Source of the DNA: an uncultured Oscillospiraceae bacterium
GTDB lineage: Bacteria > Bacillota > Clostridia > Oscillospirales > Oscillospiraceae
Direction: 5' to 3'
Assembly (NCBI GenBank): GCA_934572355.1
Contig: CAKTKV010000046.1
Coordinates: 1-10,220, forward strand
DNA length: 10,220 bases
Positions 6,791 through 10,220 of this stretch are shown here, in pieces. Made by a program: the position numbers and the translations under genes. A model generated the notes under the pieces. That model was given only the letters and a program-made list of their open reading frames with translations, was not told the origin of the DNA and did no database searches. Every line of letters starts with the position of its first letter. Positions within the stretch are counted from its first letter, which is position 1.

Positions 6791-6813
6791 TTGACTGACG
6801 TTCGGCGTGAATG

Positions 6814-6829
6814 TGTTTCACGTGAAACA
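6814..6829. promoter_or_regulatory. parS site 3 (perfect consensus), overlapping the proS terminator
   Basis: TGTTTCACGTGAAACA matches the consensus at all 16 positions. Its last five bases (6825-6829) also form part of the stem of the proS terminator hairpin. Confidence 0.96.
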
Positions 6830-6857
6830 TCCGGGTACTGACAGTACCCGGATGTTT
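6825..6857 (-). terminator. Hairpin terminator of proS, sharing bases with parS site 3
   Basis: A perfect 14-bp stem (6825-6838 with 6844-6857; core CATCCGGGTAC / GTACCCGGATG) and 5-nt loop start about 20 bp past the proS stop. Read on the minus strand, the 3' arm ends in GTTT followed by CACGTG, so the usual long U-run is replaced by parS sequence. Termination may therefore be weak or depend on context. Confidence 0.7.
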
Positions 6858-6878
6858 GAAATGCATTTGATCTAAAGC

Positions 6879-8315
6879 TTAGTACGCGACGCCCCAGTAG
6901 ATCATGTGCTTTGCGGGCTTGCCGCAGCATGCGCAGACATCATCAAGATGCTCCTGCTTGAAGGGAATGCAGCGGGAGGACATGCCGGCCTTTTCCTTCA
7001 TGGCCAGCTCGCACGCCAGCTCACCGCACCACATGGTCTTGATAAAGCCGCCGTTCTTTTCCTGGAGCTCTTTGGCTTCTTCGAGAGAGTGCGCTTCGTA
7101 GGTATGCTCGTCAAGGTTCTTCTTCGCCTTCTGGTACAGGCCGTCCTGAACATCATCAAGAAGGCCGGGCAGACGATCGGTAAGCTCATCGAGCTTGACG
7201 GTGATCTTCTCGCCGTTATCGCGGCGGACTGCCATGCACACGCCGTTTTCAATGTCGCGCGGGCCAATCTCAATGCGGAGAGGAACACCCTTCATCTCAT
7301 ACTGTGCGCACTTCCAGCCAAGGCTGTTGTCGCTGGTGTCGATCTTCGCGCGGAAGCCGGCGGCTTTGATGGCGTCATAAAGCTCAGTCGCATTCTCAAC
7401 GACGCCCTCCTTGTGCTGCGCAACGGGGACGACGATGACCTGAACGGGCGCAATGCGCGGGGGCAGGACAAGACCGCTGTTGTCGCCGTGGGTCATGATG
7501 ATGCCGCCAATGATACGGGTGGAGAGGCCCCAAGAGGTCTGCATCGGGTACTTCTGCATGTTGTCCTTATCGGTAAAGGTAATGCCGAACTGCTTGGCAA
7601 AACCGTCGCCGAAGAAGTGACTCGTACCGGATTGGAGAGCCTTCTTGTCATGCATCATGCACTCGATGGTGTAGGTGTTGACTGCACCGGCGAACTTTTC
7701 CTTATCGGTCTTGTTGCCGCGGATAACGGGCATGGCCAGATAGTTCTCACAGAGGTCGGCGTATACCTCGAGCTGGTGCAGAGTCTCCTCACGGGCTTCT
7801 TCCTCGGTGGCGTGGAGAGTGTGACCCTCCTGCCAGAGGAACTCGCGGCCGCGCAGGAACGGACGGGTCGTCTTCTCCCAGCGGAGCACGGAGCACCACT
7901 GATTATAAAGCATGGGCAGATCGCGCCATGAATGCACAACGTGGCTCCAATGATCGCAGAACAGCGTCTCCGACGTCGGGCGGATGCACAGACGCTCCGG
8001 AAGCTCTTCGCTGCCGCCGACCGTGACCCACGCGCACTCAGGGGCAAAGCCCTCGACGTGATCCTTTTCCTTCTGAAGAAGGCTTTCGGGTATCAGCATA
8101 GGCATAGAGACATTCTCGTGCCCGTCACGCTTAAACATACCGTCAAGAACCTTCTGGATGTTTTCCCAGATCGCATAACCGTAGGGGCGCAGAATGAAGC
8201 AGCCCTTTACGCCGGAGTAATCAACGAGCTCTGCCTTGGTGCACACGTCGGTGAACCACTGCGCAAAGTCGACCTCCATATCGGTTATCTGTTCTACTCT
8301 TTTGTCCTTTGCCAT
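6879..8315 (-). CDS. proS: Prolyl-tRNA synthetase, type 3 (short, archaeal/eukaryotic-like)
   Basis: Class IIa synthetase of 478 residues, which attaches proline to tRNA-Pro. It has the short architecture without the roughly 180-residue editing insertion of E. coli-type enzymes and carries the extra C-terminal zinc-binding domain. Motif 1 region: [15 protein letters not shown] (40-54). Motif 2: [10 protein letters not shown] (110-119) and [20 protein letters not shown] (145-164). Motif 3: [19 protein letters not shown] (260-278). An anticodon-binding domain follows (about 290-400). C430, C435, C461 and C464 are placed as the zinc ligands of the Thermus enzyme, and the chain ends in the characteristic Tyr (WGVAY). 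Lacking the editing domain, it may depend on a separate Ala- or Cys-tRNA-Pro deacylase, which is not in this window. The ATG (8315) has GAGGT at good spacing. It is transcribed alone. Confidence 0.96.
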   Translation of the reverse strand: MAKDKRVEQITDMEVDFAQWFTDVCTKAELVDYSGVKGCFILRPYGYAIWENIQKVLDGMFKRDGHENVSMPMLIPESLLQKEKDHVEGFAPECAWVTVGGSEELPERLCIRPTSETLFCDHWSHVVHSWRDLPMLYNQWCSVLRWEKTTRPFLRGREFLWQEGHTLHATEEEAREETLHQLEVYADLCENYLAMPVIRGNKTDKEKFAGAVNTYTIECMMHDKKALQSGTSHFFGDGFAKQFGITFTDKDNMQKYPMQTSWGLSTRIIGGIIMTHGDNSGLVLPPRIAPVQVIVVPVAQHKEGVVENATELYDAIKAAGFRAKIDTSDNSLGWKCAQYEMKGVPLRIEIGPRDIENGVCMAVRRDNGEKITVKLDELTDRLPGLLDDVQDGLYQKAKKNLDEHTYEAHSLEEAKELQEKNGGFIKTMWCGELACELAMKEKAGMSSRCIPFKQEHLDDVCACCGKPAKHMIYWGVAY

Positions 8316-8365
8316 AAATAAACCTCACATTTCGCCAGAGCCCTTGCCCCGCCGTATTTACGAAT

Positions 8366-8381
8366 TTCATTATATAATGAA
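8366..8381. repeat. 16-bp perfect palindrome in the proS leader
   Basis: TTCATTATATAATGAA is perfectly self-complementary and lies in the predicted proS leader, about 10-25 nt after the transcription start. It could be an AT-rich operator or a weak RNA hairpin. The embedded TATAAT has no fitting -35 on either strand, so it is not called a promoter. Confidence 0.45.
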
Positions 8382-8396
8382 TGATCGCAATTTTAT

Positions 8397-8425
8397 ATTT
8401 TATAGCCGCGGCCGCCGCTTGTCAA
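8397..8425 (-). promoter_or_regulatory. Sigma-A-type promoter of proS
   Basis: Read leftward, a perfect TTGACA (8425-8420) is followed after 17 bp by TAAAAT (8402-8397). The spacer is unusually GC-rich and contains a NotI-type GCGGCCGC palindrome. The predicted start is near 8390, giving a leader of about 75 nt, too short for a T-box. Confidence 0.75.
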
Positions 8426-8465
8426 TAGAAATACCGGAGAGCAACGGAATTACAGGAGTTTTTGC

Positions 8466-8494
8466 TTGACCTTGAGGGCTGATGCAGTTATAAT
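8466..8494 (+). promoter_or_regulatory. Sigma-A-type promoter of the HAAS-like membrane operon
   Basis: TTGACC (8466-8471) and a perfect TATAAT (8489-8494) are 17 bp apart. Transcription should begin near 8501, leaving about 20 nt before the GGAGG ribosome binding site at 8521-8525. It is divergent from the proS promoter, with about 40 bp between the -35 boxes. Confidence 0.8.
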
Positions 8495-8524
8495 ACTTAT
8501 GATTGTGCTCCAAAATTAACGGAG

Positions 8525-9772
8525 GTGAAGCGTATTAACAGACAGAAGTTTCTTGCGGAGCTTGGAAGACTGCTGACCTTTATGTATGAAGAGGACAGGC
8601 AGACCGCTCTTGCAATGTATAACAGAATGTTTGACGAGGCTGAGGACGAGCAGGCACTGATCCAGTACCTCGTCTCCCCCACACGTCAGGCCGTCGTGCT
8701 CGCGCGCGCATACAACGCCAAGGAGAGAAAGCTCCAGGTCCACTCGCAGAGCAGAGACGAATATGAGCAGGTCTCGGATGAGATACCGGATTTCGTGCTG
8801 GCGATAAACAAGCTTCAGGAGGAAGCATCGGCACTTAAAATCACAACATCGCAGGTATCTGAAGATCAGATATCGCTCTTTGACGATGGCAGCGCCGATA
8901 CAATGAGTGTAACAGGCCCCGCACCGGCGGCAGCGGAGTATACCGCGCCTGCCGCAGACGAAGAAACGGTGGAGACACCGGCAGAAGAAGCGCCCGAGCA
9001 GAAAGAAGTCCCGCCGATGTTCAAGGACGAACCTGCCGAGGAGACGGAGCAGGACAAAATGAAGAGCTCCGTCACACAGCTTGCCGACGCAGTCGACGCT
9101 TTCCTTGCCGACTTCACCATCAGCAATGACGAGCTTATCCAGAAGGCCAAGCCAGCCGACGAAAAAGCAGCTGAGGGAATAAAGACTGAATCGGAAGCCG
9201 CGAGGGAGACATTCAAGGAAAAGACCGGGGAATCAGTCTTTGAAATGCCTACGGACTCCGACACAGGGGCTGCCTTTGATCTGCCCACTGAAACGGATCT
9301 GCTCGAGCCTGCACGGAAGGAGTCGGATCGCCCCAAGATCGAGCCCGCAAAAGCCGTGAAGACTAAGGAGATCGCGGAGGCCGCGGAGACCGTTGCAGAG
9401 ACTGAAGATATAGCGGAGAGTTCCGGAACTGTCCGCAAGCCGATAGTTCCGCTGCTGATCCTCTATATTATAGTTGCGATACCCATAGGGCTGATCGGCA
9501 TTCTGCTGCTGCTCCTGCTGGCGCTTATGTCCCTGTCACTTGCGGTGACGGTTGGATTCTTCGGAATATACGGCTTTGCTGCGACGTTTACCGGCTTTGC
9601 GGTGCTGGCGGATATCCTTGTCGTCGCTGGGGGGTCGCTGATACTGCTGGCACTGGCGCTGTTGTTCCTGTGGCTGTTCGTCTGGTTTATCGGCGGAGGC
9701 ATAGTCGGCCTTATCCGCGGACTGTGCGCTCTTGGCGGAAGCTGGTGCTATAAGGAGGTGGCTGTTCAGTGA
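8525..9772 (+). CDS. HAAS/DUF1700-like protein with acidic linker and membrane C-terminus
   Basis: A 415-residue protein (412 if begun at the ATT at 8534). Residues 4-70 resemble the HAAS/DUF1700 helical domain: NRQKFLAELGRLL, then a Tyr/acidic helix, then DEQALIQYLVSPTRQAVVLARAY. In other Firmicutes this domain is found in sensor-like membrane proteins, often near PadR regulators. Residues 100-305 are acidic, Ala/Pro/Glu-rich and probably disordered. Residues 306-398 contain three or four hydrophobic helices with Gly-rich turns; the tail is short. The only Shine-Dalgarno sequence, GGAGG (8521-8525), overlaps the conventional GTG start, which therefore looks unusable. It is ideally spaced (8 nt) for an ATT at 8534, giving the family-like start (M)NRQKFL. 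The protein overlaps the following 63-residue gene by four bases. No PadR or DUF4097 gene is visible, and function is unknown; a membrane or envelope-linked regulatory role is inferred. Confidence 0.75.
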   Translation: MKRINRQKFLAELGRLLTFMYEEDRQTALAMYNRMFDEAEDEQALIQYLVSPTRQAVVLARAYNAKERKLQVHSQSRDEYEQVSDEIPDFVLAINKLQEEASALKITTSQVSEDQISLFDDGSADTMSVTGPAPAAAEYTAPAADEETVETPAEEAPEQKEVPPMFKDEPAEETEQDKMKSSVTQLADAVDAFLADFTISNDELIQKAKPADEKAAEGIKTESEAARETFKEKTGESVFEMPTDSDTGAAFDLPTETDLLEPARKESDRPKIEPAKAVKTKEIAEAAETVAETEDIAESSGTVRKPIVPLLILYIIVAIPIGLIGILLLLLLALMSLSLAVTVGFFGIYGFAATFTGFAVLADILVVAGGSLILLALALLFLWLFVWFIGGGIVGLIRGLCALGGSWCYKEVAVQ

Positions 9773-9960
9773 AAAAAGGATGGAAGATCGTTATGGCGAT
9801 AGTGCTGATAGTCATCGTGATCGGCATAGTCGGCGTCGGTGTCGGTATGCTCACCGGCGCGGAATACACGCGTATCTACTCCGTGCTCGACGACCAGTAC
9901 CATATCGACATGTGGCTCAATTATTTTGCTGAGGTCGCCGCGGCGGTTCAGGCAGCGTAA
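9769..9960 (+). CDS. Small single-pass membrane protein, function unknown
   Basis: A 63-residue protein: positively charged N-terminus (MKKGWK), one very hydrophobic helix (about 7-29, Ile/Val/Gly-rich), and a short tail with an amphipathic character (YTRIYSVLDDQYHIDMWLNY). The positive-inside rule suggests an N-in, C-out orientation. The GTG start (9769-9771) overlaps the upstream stop in a GTGA arrangement, with AAGGAGG (9753-9759) nine bases upstream, so it is real and coupled to the HAAS-like protein. The layout recalls the anchor segment of DUF4097-type proteins that often follow HAAS genes, but the large beta-rich domain is absent and a terminator comes right after the stop. It may be a partner subunit of the HAAS-like protein or a reduced remnant. 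I do not recognise a named family. Confidence 0.75.
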   Translation: MKKGWKIVMAIVLIVIVIGIVGVGVGMLTGAEYTRIYSVLDDQYHIDMWLNYFAEVAAAVQAA

Positions 9961-9973
9961 ATGAATACAAGAA

Positions 9974-10014
9974 CAGCCCTCAGTTCGGGAAAACGAGCTG
10001 AGGGCTGCACTTTT
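9974..10014 (+). terminator. Terminator of the HAAS-like operon
   Basis: CAGCCCTCAG (9974-9983) pairs with CTGAGGGCTG (9998-10007), and inner pairs extend it to 14 bp with one G-T wobble and a GGAAAA loop. CAC then TTTT follow. The hairpin is strong, though the U-run is short and offset by three bases. It starts 14 bp after the stop codon. Confidence 0.8.
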
Positions 10015-10020
10015 GAGACA

Positions 10021-10165
10021 TTTACAATGTATCGCCACTGGGCGCTGCGTGGGCAGTGGACGAGGCAATTCCACGTTTTGGATGTGGCTTTTCGCAGTGA
10101 CCGGCAGTTAGATACTGCAAAAATCATATCAAAAACATAGAGGTCCGACTTGCACCCGTTTGAAT
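10021..10165. other. Intergenic region without a recognisable gene
   Basis: About 145 bp between two terminators. It holds small inverted repeats, CCACTG/CAGTGG (10035-10040 with 10054-10059) and GCAGT/ACTGC (10104-10108 with 10114-10118). An open minus-strand frame (10169 to 9948) has no ribosome binding site and runs through the terminator, so it is not called. No tRNA or promoter was convincing. The sequence might be a dispersed intergenic repeat; this cannot be tested from one copy. Confidence 0.4.
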
Positions 10166-10167
10166 AC

Positions 10168-10201
10168 AAAAAAGGAACTGCACGGGGCAGTTCCTTTTTT
10201 T
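10168..10201. terminator. Intrinsic terminator, A-flanked and T-flanked
   Basis: GGAACTGC (10174-10181) pairs with GCAGTTCC (10187-10194) around a 5-nt loop, with six A residues before and seven T residues after. The symmetrical flanks allow function in both directions. It probably backs up the terminator at 9974-10014 or ends a minus-strand gene entering from beyond the right edge. Confidence 0.8.
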
Positions 10202-10220
10202 ACTGTATCAGGCTTTAATT

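Noticed and set aside
6728..6829. Short repeats with regular spacing, considered as a CRISPR array
   Set aside because: The repeats are 16-bp parS palindromes with unequal spacing (47 and 39 bp); no cas genes are present.
6712..6930. Minus-strand 72-codon frame across the parS region
   Set aside because: Its HVKR/VSRET repeats are simply translated parS palindromes; it overlaps the parA promoter, the terminator and the proS end.
6906..7931. Long plus-strand open frame of 341 codons opposite proS
   Set aside because: Antisense shadow of ProRS, whose motifs and C-terminal zinc ligands are all intact; the antisense product has no recognisable domain.
8316..8396. T-box or amino-acid riboswitch in front of proS
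   Set aside because: The leader is only about 75 nt and contains no T-box sequence or terminator/antiterminator pair.
10141..10165. Partial tRNA or attachment-site remnant, suggested by a GTTTGAATAC string
   Set aside because: No acceptor stem, T-loop or anticodon arm can be folded, and there is no integrase or direct repeat.

Overview
The window looks chromosomal and comes from a low-to-mid GC Gram-positive anaerobe of the Clostridia, most likely an Oscillospiraceae/Ruminococcaceae-type gut bacterium. The signs are strong GGAGG ribosome binding sites, sigma-A style promoters with 17-bp spacers, a ParA-ParB-SerRS operon with Firmicutes-type parS sites, a type 3 prolyl-tRNA synthetase, and a HAAS/DUF1700-like membrane protein. 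Genus-level placement is inference.

Layout. Positions 1-74 (minus) hold the first codons of rpsB (ribosomal protein S2), with its promoter and a leader of about 105 nt. A divergent promoter at 278-306 drives a plus-strand leader that contains a complete intrinsic terminator (358-405) and a second strong hairpin, followed by a MATE-family efflux gene (483-1811). A separate promoter with a symmetric operator-like inverted repeat precedes a two-gene operon (1902-3619) for the large and small subunits of an aconitase-X-type hydro-lyase. A perfect 20-bp hairpin (3631-3675) separates this from the convergent minus-strand operon parA-parB-serS (6652 down to 3691). Between parA and proS lie three parS centromere sites, the parA promoter, and the proS terminator, which overlaps one parS site. 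proS (6879-8315, minus) has its own promoter. A divergent plus-strand promoter starts an operon for a HAAS-like protein with an acidic linker and a membrane C-terminus, followed by a 63-residue single-pass membrane protein (8525-9960) and a terminator. The last 200 bp hold no convincing gene and end in a second terminator.

How the parts relate. Most of the window is housekeeping: translation (S2, SerRS, ProRS) and chromosome segregation (ParA, ParB, parS). The parS cluster suggests, but does not prove, that the region is near the replication origin. The accessory part is small: a drug/metabolite exporter with a possibly riboregulated leader, an aconitase-X pair with no pathway partner beside it, and the HAAS-like membrane pair. 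I found no mobile element, CRISPR array, tRNA or rRNA. No clearly new system is demonstrated. The best leads are the terminator-bearing MATE leader, the interlocking of parS sites with the parA promoter and proS terminator, the orphan aconitase-X operon with its operator-like dyad, and the apparent ATT start codon of the HAAS-like gene.
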